Source of the DNA: Nannobrachium achirus
Lineage: Eukaryota; Chordata; Actinopteri; Myctophiformes; Myctophidae
Assembly: GCA_963921795.1 (NCBI GenBank)
Contig: OY997643.1
Location: 10,618,033-10,682,032 of the forward strand
Reading direction: 5' to 3'
DNA: 64,000 nt
Of this stretch, positions 46,225-57,968 are shown one piece after another. Every line of letters starts with the position of its first letter. Within the stretch, counting starts at the first letter, position 1. The notes below the pieces were generated by a model. It was given only the letters and a program-made list of their open reading frames with translations. It had not been told where the DNA came from and ran no database searches. A program made the position numbers and the translations under genes.

Positions 46225-49200
46225 AGCTACAATGGAAAAAACTATGGCTCGTGTACCAACCGGTGACTTTGTACACGACTTCGTACATTTCCCATAGATT
46301 CTATGGGACTTGAACACTTGCTCCTGCCCTTCGTGTACACGGTCTGTGCCGTCTATAGTTTCTCAATGGGGGGCAGCAGAGAGCCATATGTACACAGGCC
46401 CTAGTTGGTGTTCACGACCAGTAGTTTTACATGAACCCTCAGAGGGACACTGTGGGCTTATCAAGTGGTCCGTGGTGGTTCTCAAAGTGAGGTCGGGGGA
46501 CCCTCAGAGGGACACTGTGGGCTTATCAAGTGATCCATGGTCGGTTCTCAAAGTGAGGTCGGGGGACCCTCAGAGGGACACTGTGGGCTTATCAAGTGGT
46601 CCGTGGTGGTTCTCAAAGTGAGGTCGGGGGACCCTCAGAGGGACACTGTGGGCTTATCAAGTGGTCCATGGTCGGTTCTCAAAGTGAGGTCGGGGGACCC
46701 TCAGAGGGACACTGTGGGCTTATCAAGTGGTCCGTGGTGGTTCTCAAAGTGAGGTCGGGGGACCCTCAGAGGGACACTGTGGGCTTATCAAGTGGTCCAT
46801 GGTCGGTTCTCAAACTGAGGTCGGGGGACCCTCAGAGGGACACTGTGGGCTTATCAAGTGGTCCATGGCCGGTTCTCAAAGTGAGGTCGGGGGGCCCACA
46901 GTGTCCCTCTGAGGGGACACGGCACAGACCGTGTACACGAAGGGCAGGAGCAAGTGTTCAAGTCCCATAGAATCAATGGGAAATGTACACAGGCGTGTAC
47001 AAAGTCACCAGTAGTTTTACATGAACCCTCAGAGGGACACTGTGGGCTTATCAAGTGGTCCATGGTCGGTTCTCAAAGTGAGGTCGGGGACCCTCAGAGG
47101 GACACTGTGGGCTTATCAAGTGGTCCATGGTCGGTTCTCAAAGTGAGGTCGGGGGACCCTCAGAGGGACACTGTGGGCTTATCAAGTGGTCCATGGTCGG
47201 TCCTCAAAGTGAGGTCGGGGGACCCTCAGAGGGACACTGTGGGCTTATCAAGTGGTCCATGGTCGGTTCTCAAAGTGAGGTCGGGGGACCCTCAGAGGGA
47301 CACTGTGGGCTTATCAAGTGGTCCATGGTCGGTCCTCAAAGTGAGGTCGGGGGATCCTCAGAGGGACACTGTGGGCTTATCAAGTGGTCCATGGTCGGTT
47401 CTCAAAGTGAGGTCGGGGACCCTCAGAGGGACACTGTGGGCTTATCAAGTGGTCCATGGTCGGTTCTCAAAGTGAGGTCGGGGGACCCTCAGAGGGACAC
47501 TGTGGGCTAATCAAGTGGTCCATGGTCGGTTCTCAAAGTGAGGTCGGAGACCCTCAGAGGGACACTGTGGGCTTATCAAGTGGTCCATGGTCGGTCCTCA
47601 AAGTGAGGTCGGGGGACCCTCAGAGGGACACTGTGGGCTTATCAAGTGGTCCATGGTCGGTTCTCAAAGTGAGGTCGGGGACCCTCAGAGGGACACTGTG
47701 GGCTTATCAAGTGGTCCATGGTCGGTTCTCAAAGTGAGGTCGGGGGACCCTCAGAGGGACACTGTGGGCTTATCAAGTGGTCCGTGGTGGTTCTCAAAGT
47801 GAGGTCGGGGGACCCTCAGAGGGACACTGTGGGCTTATCAAGTGGTCCATGGCCGGTTCTCAAAGTGAGGTCGGGGGGCCCACAGTGTCCCTCTGAGGGG
47901 ACACGGCACAGACCGTGTACACGAAGGGCAGGAGCAAGTGTTCAAGTCCCATAGAATCTATGGGAAATGTACACAGGCGTGTACAAAGTCACCAGTAGTT
48001 TTACATGAACCCTCAGAGGGACACTGTGGGCTTATCAAGTGTTCCATGGTCGGTTCTCAAAGTGAGGTCGGGGACCCTCAGAGGGACACTGTGGGCTTAT
48101 CAAGTGGTCCATGGTCGGTTCTCAAAGTGAGGTCGGGGGACCCTCAGAGGGACACTGTGGGCTTATCAAGTGGTCCATGGTCGGTTCTCAAAGTGAGGTC
48201 GAGGGACCCTCAGAGGGACACCGTGGGCTTATCAAGAGGTCCATGGTCGGTTCTCAAAGTGAGGTCGGGGGACCCTCAGAGGGACACTGTGGGCTTATCA
48301 AGTGGTCCATGGTCGGTTCTCAAAGTGAGGTACATCCTCAAAGTCCCTCCTTCCCAAACAAAGACGAACCAACCAAGGGTGCACAAGGCAGCGGTGTGCG
48401 ATGGACTAGAAATATCCATTTAAAACTATTGGTCATGTACACACAAACTAAGGCTCCTGTACACAGTGTTTGGTCTCAATTGTGTGAGCAGCTAAAGGGC
48501 AGACAATGGCCTAGAACAACCTAATGGTGCCTATTAAGACTCTAGTACACCCTTTGGCCTCGACAAGCCTGATCATCCTACTATAGCTAGTACCCCCCTC
48601 ACCAACTTTGTGCTCCCACTTGATAAGCCCAGTGTCCCTCTGAGGGTCCCCCGACCTCACTTTGAGAACCGACCATGGACCACTTGATAAGCCCACGGTG
48701 TCCCTCTGAGGGTCCCTCGACCTCACTTTGAGAACCGACCATGGACCACTTGATAAGCCCACAGTGTCCCTCTGAGGGTCCCCCGACCTCACTTTGAGAA
48801 CCGACCATGGACCACTTGATAAGCCCACAGTGTCCCTCTGAGGGTCCCCCGACCTCACTTTGAGAACCGACCATGGACCACTTGATAAGCCCACAGTGTC
48901 CCTCTGAGGGTCCCCGACCTCACTTTGAGAACCGACCATGGACCACTTGATAAGCCCACAGTGTCCCTCTGAGGGTTCATGTAAAACTACTGGTGACTTT
49001 GTACACGCCTGTGTACATTTCCCATAGATTCTATGGGACTTGAACACTTGCTCCTGCCCTTTGTGTACACGGTCTGTGCCGTGTCCCCTCAGAGGGACAC
49101 TGTGGGCCCCCCGACCTCACTTTGAGAACCGGCCATGGACCACTTGATAAGCCCACAGTGTCCCTCTGAGTGTCCCCCGACCTCACTTTGAGAACCGACC

Positions 49201-49650
49201 ATGGACCACTTGATAAGCCCAAAGTGTCCCTCTGAGGGTCCCCGACCTCACTTTGAGAACCGACCATGGACCACTTGATAAGCCCAAAGTGTCCCTCTGA
49301 GGGTCCCCGACCTCACTTTGAGAACCGACCATGGAACACTTGATAAGCCCACAGTGTCCCTCTGAGGGTCCCCCGACCTCACTTTGAGAACCGACCATGG
49401 ACCACTTGATAAGCCCACAGTGTCCCTCTGAGGGTTCATGTAAAACTACTGGTGACTTTGTACACGCCTGTGTACATTTCCCATAGATTCTATGGGACTT
49501 GAACACTTGCTCCTGCCCTTCGTGTACACGGTCTGTGCCGTGTCCCCTCAGAGGGACACTGTGGGCCCCCCGACCTCACTTTGAGAACCGGCCATGGACC
49601 ACTTGATAAGCCCACAGTGTCCCTCTGAGGGTTCATGTAAAACTTAAAAC
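46225..49650. repeat. 65-66 bp satellite field with inverted blocks and GTGTACAC spacers
   Basis: The unit contains CCCTCAGAGGGACACTGTGG, GCTTATCAAGTGGTCCATGG and GGTTCTCAAAGTGAGGTCGG. Plus-orientation arrays lie at about 46,433-46,890, 47,025-47,880 and 48,010-48,330; minus-orientation arrays lie at about 48,610-48,975, 49,088-49,430 and 49,545-49,635. Spacers with CGTGTACACGAAGGGCAGG, TCCCATAGAATCTATGGGA and ACACAGGCGTGTAC separate them. Open frames up to about 178 codons run through the array because the unit lacks stops in some phases; they are not genes. Confidence 0.95.
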
Positions 49651-49689
49651 TATTGCCCGTGTACACAGTGGTTAATCGCATGTGCAAGG

Positions 49690-50890
49690 ATCTACAGAGC
49701 TGGCTGGAGCATGGAGCAGCCTGGTGGAGTCTGGTGCAGTCCTGTCTACCCTGGTCTGGCATATTCAAGCCAGATCTGGACAGTAATGGCCTGGTGGAGT
49801 CATCTAACTACCCCCTTTCCCCGGTCTATACTCCTACTCGGCAGGACTGGGCTGGACTTAGGTTTGCTGGACTCTATTGGGCTCTGGTAGGCTGTATTGG
49901 GCTCTGGTGGGCCGTGTTGTGCTGTGCTGGGCTCTGTTGGGCTACACGAGGCAGTACAGTACTAAAGCCTAGACATGTTCATGTAAAACTATTGCCCGTG
50001 TACACAAAGTCATGTAAAACTATTGCCTGTGTACACAGTGGCTTTTTCCTTGACCTTTCGAGTTAGGAGTGTCGTAGAGACACGAGACCGGGTTTGTTGG
50101 ATTCAGCGTCAAAAAGTAAGTCAGAATAAGTGTCTTTTATCCGAAAGAATGTGTAATCGTGTTGGTGGCGTGCAAATTTCGTGTCTTTTTCGCAATCATA
50201 AAGGGTTAAAATTGTCGGAGAGACACGAAACCCATTCCATCGGATCAGGCATCCTTCAAATATGAAAAGTGTTTCCTTCGTAAAACAAACAGATTTTTTT
50301 AGATTTTTTTTATTGATTTTAAGGACAAAAATCCGGGTTTCGGTGTCTTTTTCGCAATCGTAAAGGGTTCAAAGTGTCGGAGAGACACGAAACCCATTCC
50401 ATCAGATCGGGCATGCTTCAAATATGAAACGTGTGTCCTGCCTGAAACAAAACATATTTTTTTGATTTTTGTATTCATTTTAAGGACAAAGGGCCTGTTT
50501 TGACGCCTAAAACAACCCTTTTCCTTGACCTTTCGAGTTAGGAGTGCCGTGTACACAGGATCTACAGAGCTGGCTGGAGCATGGAGCAGCCTGGTGGAGT
50601 CTGGTGCAGTCCTGTCTACCCTGGTCTGCCATTACAGTCACTGTAATGGCCTGGTGGAGTCATCTAACTACCCCCCTTCCCTGGTCTATACTCCTATTGG
50701 GCAGGACTGGGCTGGACTTAGGTTTGCTGGAGTCTATTGGGCTCTGGTAGGCTGTATTGGGCTCTGGTGGGCCGTGTTGTGCTGTGATGGGCTCTGTTGG
50801 GCTACACGAGACAGTACATGTTCATGTAAAACTATTGGCTGTGTACACAAAGTCATGTAAAACTATTGCCCGTATACACAGGGGTTAATT
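49690..50890. repeat. About 300-bp direct duplication flanking a tandem of about 167 bp
   Basis: GGATCTACAGAGCTGGCTGG, GAGCATGGAGCAGCCTGG and the rest to AGGCAGTACA or AGACAGTACA occur at 49,688-49,965 and 50,557-50,815. Between them, AGAGACACGAAACCCATTCC and CGTGTCTTTTTCGCAATC-type sequence forms two copies of about 167 bp (50,175-50,490). The words AAAACTATTGCCCGTGT and GTACACA link both to the satellite spacers. Confidence 0.85.
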
Positions 50891-50982
50891 ATTATAATTG
50901 AATTTAAGGACACAACTGTTCAAGTGTGGAGAGCTACAGAGCTGGCGAGAGCCTAGTGCAGTGTTCCAGACGGATCCAGCCT

Positions 50983-51095
50983 CATATACTCCCCTTATAA
51001 GTCAGTGGTTCAACTATGGGACCCCTAGAGGGGTCTCCATACTCCCCTTATAAGTCAGTGGTTCAACTATGGGACCCCTAGAGGGGTCTCCAAAT
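50983..51095. repeat. 58-bp tandem duplication
   Basis: Two copies of CATACTCCCCTTATAAGTCA, GTGGTTCAACTATGGGACC and CCTAGAGGGGTCTC. Confidence 0.92.
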
Positions 51096-51191
51096 GATCT
51101 TGGGTGGTCCCAAATGTTTAGCTTAATGTGAAACATTGTTTTTCCACTCAACAGTGTACAGAGGCTATCTGCACATTTCTAAAGACACAAT

Positions 51192-51691
51192 TTAAAGTTG
51201 TACCATGTAACTTTTTTTATAAAACAAATCTTAAAATTGTCCTAACTCTTAAATCGCTAAAGTTTTAGAACACCCAGTCCGTTATTTTCAGCTTCTGAAG
51301 CCTTCTCTTTATATGTTTTCTATGATCCTGACCGGGGTCCGGTTTTCGCGCAAAAATTACGTCATCATACACTACCGGCCAATCACAGCGAGGGTTATAC
51401 ACTGCCGGCCAATCACAGCGCATCTTGAAGTGGGGTCGCTAGCTATCACAATAGGGCGGCCATATTTGTAGGCGCCCGTGTGTCTCTATCTATACTCGGG
51501 TGAAACACTCCGTTTCTCCGGAATGCCTGAACGCACAGGAACCAGGGACCCCTCTAAAGATAGATCTCGGCGAGGTGGAGGCAGACGCGGGGGTGACACG
51601 GGGGTGTGAGGCCCGGTCCGCGGCGAAAAACGGCCGAAAGACGCGGACGCTACTGACCACTAGTTGAGCAACTTACACAGTATAGCTTTAA
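51192..51691. mobile_element. TTAA-target MITE, copy 2
   Basis: Homologous to 30,201-30,710 from TTAAAGTTGTACCATGTAAC to ACACAGTATAGCTTTAA. It contains a GC-rich core with AGATAGATCTCGGCGAGGTG. Confidence 0.85.
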
Positions 51692-51741
51692 GGACTTTTT
51701 AATACTTTTAAAATGATAAATTAAATATTAGGGGCAGAAAT

Positions 51742-51823
51742 TGTGAAAATATCAGATCTACATGCTCACGCCGCCCTGCGTTGTGAGGTGTTGTGAGCAT
51801 GTAGATCTGCTATTTTCACAAGG
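51742..51823. repeat. Dispersed hairpin repeat, full copy
   Basis: The left arm TGAAAATATCAGATCTACAT and right arm ATGTAGATCTGCTATTTTCA are complementary, with a GCTCAC...GTGAGC inner stem. See also 7,790-7,856 and 55,242-55,321. Confidence 0.92.
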
Positions 51824-51945
51824 CTGTGTTTTACAAAATGTAACACCTCAACTCTTTGTCCAAACAGTGAGGCATTGTGAGCTTGAAGATTAGCTATTTT
51901 CGCCATCTGTTGGAACCAAGTCAAATAAATGCAAGGCCTACAATT

Positions 51946-51946
51946 C

Positions 51947-51985
<39 letters not shown>
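51946..51985. repeat. (CTGT)n/(CTAT)n microsatellite
   Basis: A tetranucleotide tract. Confidence 0.9.
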
Positions 51986-52033
51986 GGCAATATCCTCAGG
52001 GTGTCCAGTCAAAACGCCACAAAACTGACATTC

Positions 52034-52139
52034 AAGGAGTAGTTCACCCCCAAAATGACTTATTTTTTCAATGTATTACTCACGCCATGGAGACTTGAGT
52101 TCAATAGAAAAAAAGTCACTTTGGGGTGAACTACTCCTT
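52034..52139. mobile_element. 106-bp MITE with about 27-bp inverted repeats
   Basis: AAGGAGTAGTTCACCCCCAA on the left and TTGGGGTGAACTACTCCTT on the right. The arms continue through AATGACTT and AAGTCACT. No coding capacity. Confidence 0.88.
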
Positions 52140-52705
52140 TAATGAAATGTTTTTCTTCTCTTCACCCACACCAAATGATCACCACTCTGTTTTGTTACAC
52201 ACGTGTGGTTCTAAAGATGAAAGAAAAATGCAGGGCATTCACAATCCGGCTAATTAAACAACAAACAAATTGGAATTATCAGAAATATGTTAGTCGCACG
52301 CATACTGTACCAACAAAACACAGTAAGTCCAAATGGAAAACAAATACACTTGCACTGATATGAAACATATTCTCTCCCAGTGAACTTGACTGACCAGTGA
52401 ACAAAGACAGACTGGTGCCACTCATCAAGCAGAAGCCACTGATCAAAAGAAGGCACTAATTGACCACACCTGGCTTGGTGGCCTGAGTGGTGTAGTATAG
52501 TGTGTTGACAGCAAGGCTTATGCAGGCCAACCTAACTCTGTCCCTGGCATGTGCGAGGTGCTTGTAGATCTGTGAGGCGCTTGTAGATCTGCTGTATTGG
52601 GTTTTTTAACTAGTTTGAAGTGTTGGTGCCGTGCTGTGACAGCTTGAAGCAGGGATGGCTCCCCACAAACCCAATTGTGATGAAAAATATTCATGAAATA
52701 AATAA
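52140..52705. other. Unassigned sequence
   Basis: No gene. Two half-copies of the hairpin repeat (GCTTGTAGATCTG) lie at 52,559-52,600. Confidence 0.4.
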
Positions 52706-52708
52706 ATG

Positions 52709-52750
<42 letters not shown>

Positions 52751-52757
52751 GTATATG

Positions 52758-52821
<64 letters not shown>
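52709..52821. repeat. (AT)n followed by (GT)n microsatellite
   Basis: An AT/GTAT tract runs into about 48 bp of GT. Confidence 0.95.
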
Positions 52822-52826
<5 letters not shown>

Positions 52827-53491
52827 CAACTGACTTTTATGTAAACCATACTATATGGACAGTTTGTTCTGCATGTCACTATGCTGGAAAGTGTCCTAAT
52901 CGGGAGATAAGCCCTAGGGGTCCCTGGAGCTCCAGGGGTCCCTTGTGGGGTGGAGGTTGTGGATTGGCAGGCAAGGAGTGTGTGTGCAAAGTTTGGCATT
53001 GAGTAATATGCTGGCTGTGTACACATGTTCACAGCGGCGTCAGTTCAGGAAAGGCTAAGGTATGGCAACATGACTGGTGTCTTGCAAGACACCAGCCATA
53101 CCTTAGCAACAGGCACGATGAAAAGTACATTTAATTATTTCCCCCCTGTAGCCAAGGTATGGCAGCTGCCATAGGTTGCCATACCCAATTGACGCCCCTG
53201 CATGTTCACCTCCAGTAGGTTGGGAAAGTAGCCTGCCACCCTGTGGAAATAAGCTTGAACTGCAAGATAGGACCCTAAACAAATAAAATGGAATAAAAAA
53301 GCATCCGTAAGACGGATGGGCGAACAAGTGGTGTCCATACGTAGATGGGGTCCCAGAGGACATGTAGAGCCCACCCCCTTATTTTTCACGCCCCCAGGGA
53401 ACACACAGTGGGGTTTGGAAATTTGTCGTGTACACCAGCCCTAGGACCTCGGCTTCGTGAACCGATTTATCGATAGGGGTAATAATAATAA
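52822..53491. other. Unassigned sequence with a hairpin at 53,058-53,106
   Basis: AAGGTATGGCAACATGACTG and ACACCAGCCATACCTT form an imperfect hairpin about GTCTTGCAAGAC. The stretch 52,890-52,995 is the inverted counterpart of 42,160-42,250 (TTGGCAGGCAAGGAGTGTGT). Confidence 0.5.
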
Positions 53492-55071
53492 CTAGAAAAG
53501 AAAATTTCTAAGAAATTTTAAGTGTGCCTGCAGCTCGCTAAGTCTGTGCAACCTTGTGTAGTGGTTGGTGTTAGCATTAGCGTTACATTTTTTAACATTA
53601 GCATCTTTTGCATAAGCTTTATCATTATCGTTTTTCATATGACACCACCCACATGTCTGTACGACAAACGGTTCACGAGATAAAGGCTCACTTCCTGTTT
53701 GGTGAGGGGCACTTCCTGTTTGGCAAAATAGGCCCCAATTAAGGTTAAGGACTCTTAATCAAGTCATTTGACGCCACCCACGCGTCTGTACAACAAACGG
53801 TTCACGAGATAAAGGGTCACTTCCTGTTTGGTAAGGGGCACTTCCTGTTTGGCAAAATAGGCCACAAATCAGGTTAAGGACTCTTAATCAAGTCATATGG
53901 CGCCACCCACACGTCTGTACGACAAACGGTTCACGAGATATAGGGTCACTTCCTGTTTGGTGAGGGGCACTTCCTGTTTGGCGAAATAGACCCCAATTAA
54001 GGTTAAGGACTCTTAATCAAGTAATTTGACGCCACCCACACGTCTGTACGACAAACGGTTCACAAGATATAAAGTCACTTCCTGTTTGGTGAGGGTCACT
54101 TCCTGTTTGGCGAAATAGGCCCAAATTAAGGTTAAGGACTCTTAATCAAGTCATTTAACGCCACCCACGCGTCTGTACGACAAACGGTTCACGAGATCAA
54201 GAGTCACTTCCTGTTTGGTGAGGGGCACTTCCTGTTTGGTGAAATAGGCCCCAATTAAGGTTAAGGACTCTTAATCAAGTCATTTGACGCAACCCACGCG
54301 TCTGTACGACAAACGGTTCACAAGATCAAGGGTCACTTCCTGTTTGGTGAGGGGCACTTCCTTTTTGGTGAAATAGGCCCCAATTAAGTTTAAGGACTCT
54401 TAATCAAGTAATTTGACGCCTCCCACGCGTCTGTACGACAAACGGTTCATGAGATGTAGAGGCACTTCCTGTTTGGCAAAGGGCACTTCCTGTTACAGAG
54501 GGGGCGGGGCTTAATCAATTACAGCTCATCCCTATTGCCTGTAAAAAGACCAAAGTTGTGTGTGCATTTTAAAGTTTAAGTGACGTTGCTAGGCAAAAGT
54601 ATGTCAGAGTAATGTGGGGCCAAAGTTTCTGGTTTTTTTTCAGAGTCCCCCATTCAAAGTCAATGGGGGTTTTAGCGCGTCGTTTTATACGAATTATGTT
54701 GCCATGGTAATGCGGATCGGAAAGAAATGTAATAGCACACCATTCCCGGCCGAGCCGCACATTTTTATGTATATGTGTCCCAGCACCCCCAGCAGCCAGT
54801 CATTGCAATTTTTTTCATTTTCATTTTTTCATTTCATTTGAAAGCTGGGGATCATAGCTACAAAATGATATATTGGTTGTGGAGATTGACCCAACAGTTT
54901 TGAAGATATGGCTTATAGAATGATGCCATGCTGAAATAGGACTTTTGAGATATTCAAGTTTTAAATAAATTTCTAACCTGCAATGACCTGACTCCGCCAC
55001 ATGGGGAGCAATCTTCAATTCAATCTTCAATTCAAAGAAGCTTTATTGGCATGAGAACACAAACGTTTACA

Positions 55072-55378
55072 CAGTGGTGGAAAAAGTACCAACATTTTAT
55101 AATTAAGTAAAAGTATCAATTCTGCAATGTAGAATCACTCTGTTACAAGTAAAAGTCCAGAATTAAAAATGTACTTGAGTAAAAGTACAAAAGTATTGGT
55201 ATCCAAATGTACTTAAAGTACCAAAAGTAAAAGTACAAAATGTTTGAAAATAGCAGATCTACAAGCTCACAACGCGTCGCACCGCAATGCGTTGTGGGCT
55301 TGTAGATCGGCTATTTTCAAATAGCCTTGGTATAACATAGGGCTAAAGTGGTTTATGTATGTTTTAAAATGTAGTTAT
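55072..55378. mobile_element. Truncated hAT MITE (related to 7,534-7,985)
   Basis: It starts CAGTGGTGGAAAAAGTACC, has TACTTTTACTTTTGGTAC complements, and carries the hairpin repeat at 55,242-55,321 at the same internal position as the 7.5-kb copy. It ends abruptly at the inverted pair. Confidence 0.8.
55242..55321. repeat. Dispersed hairpin repeat, best full copy
   Basis: TTTGAAAATAGCAGATCTAC, AAGCTCACAACGCG, loop, GCGTTGTGGGCTTGTAGATC, GGCTATTTTCAAA. The stem of about 33 bp has few mismatches. Confidence 0.93.
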
Positions 55379-55429
55379 TGCTCTCTAAAAAGATAATGCC
55401 ACAACAGCATCTCAAGCATTATTGGGCTA

Positions 55430-55975
55430 AATGTAAAGACGCTACGCTGCGCCAACCGTGAATTCAACACAATCTGCTGTTACGCAGTTTAACCAATTTG
55501 CTACGTACGTCTACACAAACGGTCAGATTACAAAGATAAATTGCTTAGTGAAGGCTCACAGATGTCACCATAGGATACGCTCCAGCAGAATGTCCCGTAA
55601 TGATCGTATTATTTAATGAGGAGCATTTTAATCCGATCGGTCGTCGTTTCCTTAAAAAGGTATTAATGTATCTAAGTGCAGTACACCTCGCAACCGATGG
55701 GGTCGCATGGCTGAAAAACAACAGAAAATGGCATCTGATCGGATTAAAATGCAGTTTATTAAACAATACGAAAGATACGGGTAATTCTGCTTGAGCGTAC
55801 CATACTGTGACATCTGTGAGACTTCAGTAAGCACGTTATCTTTGAAATATGAAGGTTTTTGTAGACGTACGTAGCAAATAGGATTAACTGCTCAACATGA
55901 GGGTGAAGCATAGGGGTTGAAGTGAATGTATTACGTGCGCAACAGGGCTAACTGTGCTAAATGTAGCATAATCAG
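55430..55975. repeat. Long imperfect hairpin of about 545 bp
   Basis: Matching arms include GCTACGTACGTCTACACAAA at 55,500 with TTTTTGTAGACGTACGTAGC at 55,855, and GCATTTTAATCCGATCGGTC at 55,622 with CTGATCGGATTAAAATGC at 55,735. It looks like a foldback MITE; ends are not precisely defined. Confidence 0.75.
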
Positions 55976-56097
55976 TGTTTGTGTAACTTCAGTCAGAAGA
56001 ATTATCTGACCTGATAATAAAACACAATCTACAGGCTTAACCGCCTCGCGTTGTGAGCTTGTAGAAGAGAGCAACAATAGAGTTGGGTCACGTTTTA

Positions 56098-56158
56098 TTT
56101 GTTTATAGCCTGCAGCTAGCGCTGCAGCTAGCGCTAGCTAGCGTTAGCCGTTAGCCAC
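56098..56158. repeat. GCTAGC-rich palindromic cluster
   Basis: GCAGCTAGCGCTGCAGCTAG and CGCTAGCTAGCGTTAGCC words. Confidence 0.7.
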
Positions 56159-57233
56159 TCATAGCCAGTCAACCAGAATAGTCTACTCTAAAGTCAACTT
56201 TCCGACGGCGAGTGAACGATTGCATTCCATCCATGTTTTCTTGGCTGTCAATTTATTGTCCAAAAAAACAAACGCCCTGAACGTTAGAATTAGATAGTTT
56301 AGGACGACACTGATCTATTCAATGCTAAGCTAACTCAGTGACAAAGGAAGCTTCCGCACCGGAGCATACGTCACAGACGTCTCCAGGCCGCTCCAGGATC
56401 ATTTCACCAGCGTAGAAGAAGAAACAGCGGAAGTCAAGAACGGCGGAAGAATAATAAATAATAATACACAAAATCATACATTACGTGGTTAATAATTGTT
56501 CATTTGGAACACACGTGGCATTAAATTAATGGGATAAATACTGTGCGTTGCATCGCTAAGTAATGGAGTCCCGATATTACCGCATTTGGCTACAAACGGC
56601 TAACAAAGGCTGGCTAGTTAGCATTTTAGCTAATATAAACTGGGAGGACTAACAGAATTATGTACCGATCTCTCACATTAATTAAAAAAAGTCTTATTTA
56701 CATGCAGAGTTAAGCTCTGGCGTTTAAGTGAAATGTAGCCTAGATATTATGAGATGCTGTTGTGGCATTATCTTTTTAGAGAGCAAAAAAAAAATCATTT
56801 TGGCTACAGGGAATAATGACAGTCCCCGAGATGACTGGCTGCTGGGGGTGCTGGGACACATATATTGCAGGGGTGGCATAAATCGTGTGGCAGTTATTAC
56901 GTGCCGAAATTTCCCCCATTCTAAGTCAATGGGGTTTTTGGGCGTAGTTTTTTGCGAATTACGTCGCAATGGTAACGTGGATCGGAAAGAAAAGTAATAG
57001 CACCCCATTCCCGGCCGAGCCGCACGTTTTGATGTATATATTGCGGCGGTGGCGTGAATTGTGCGGCAGTTATTACGTGCCGAAATTTGTGGCACCGTCA
57101 TTATTATTATTATTAAGTATGGCGGATTACAATAAGTGTTTTGCCATTGCATTGCATGGTAGGCACACTTAATAATGAATATAGCTGCAATCAGCAATAA
57201 AGTGGCCAAGCCAGAAAAAGTAGAAAAAAGCAG

Positions 57234-57919
57234 TTAACTCTTTGCGTGCCAGCGCCCTCTAGGGGCCAAAGAATGCCAGCGCATCTCTCATAGGCGAGCG
57301 CTTTAGCTTCCAGGACTTCAGCTTCCAGGACCTGACGTGCTCACGTTCATGCACGGCATGGAAATGTCCCGGATGAAGATGCTAACAGAATGGCTATTCC
57401 CATTTTGTCATCTAAAAGATCATTTTTGGGCGATTTCGCCGTAAATAAACCTCGCGCCGCTTTCCTAAAACACAAAAAAGAGATATAAGCCTTTAAAGAT
57501 GCGGTCTTTCATTGGATTAGGCGGAGATTGGCGATTGCGTTCGCAAATTACGGCCGGCTGGGACGTTGTTAGCTTTCGGCTAATAGCTACAAAAATCAAG
57601 CCAGGCTTCAGAAGGCCTCTTATCATTTTATTCATGTAATTAAATAAAGCCGGACTACTTCGGGATCGGCACACTCGTGTACTCATCGGAAGCGGCGCCG
57701 AACATCGGGTGAACATTGGGGAGCTCAAAAATGTATTTTAAACCATTTTTAATGGAATATATCGTCGGACAGAGTAGAACGGCTAGCTGGCTAGCGGCTA
57801 GCGAGCCAGGACCACCCACGACTCTACAAGCAGCTCGGGGTAAGTGAATTAATAAAAAAAAGATTGTATTGGATTGAAATAAAGCCGAACTAGTTCGGGA
57901 TCGGCACCAGATGAGTTAA
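57234..57919. mobile_element. TTAA-target (piggyBac-like) MITE, copy 2 (inverted)
   Basis: TTAACTCTTTGCGTGCCAGC to GGCACCAGATGAGTTAA. It is the same element as 37,194-37,878 in the opposite orientation. Confidence 0.87.
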
Positions 57920-57968
57920 AGAAGCTATAGTCAACTTTTTCTTGAAAAACAGAGGCTAAAATAAAAAA

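Larger units (their letters stand above)
54775..56859. mobile_element. 2.1-kb element with 29-bp perfect inverted termini inside Helitron E
   Basis: The termini are GTGTCCCAGCACCCCCAGCA, GCCAGTCAT and its exact complement. ATAT lies on both sides and fits a 4-bp (or shorter AT) target duplication. Inside are a truncated hAT MITE with the hairpin repeat (55,072-55,378), a long hairpin (about 55,430-55,975), and a second inverted pair, CTCTCTAAAAAGATAATGCC at 55,381 and its complement ending at 56,784. No transposase frame was recognised. The superfamily is unknown. Confidence 0.82.
53492..57094 (-). mobile_element. Helitron-like non-autonomous copy E, split by a 2.1-kb insertion
   Basis: Inverted orientation: it starts CTAGAAAAGAAAATTTC (the complement of the 3' hairpin end), runs through six to seven 129-bp minisatellite units to 54,774, and resumes at 56,860 to end GCCGAAATTTGTGGCA. 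The two halves join in the same order as the intact copy F. Confidence 0.85.

Noticed and set aside
46433..49640. CRISPR-like array
   Set aside because: Units are contiguous with no unique spacers, and the genome is eukaryotic.
46310..49768. Overlapping open frames with GLSSGPWSVLKVRSGDPQ repeats, looking like a repeat protein
   Set aside because: They follow the 65-66 bp satellite in all phases and on both strands, have no splice or start context, and shift frame between 65- and 66-bp units.
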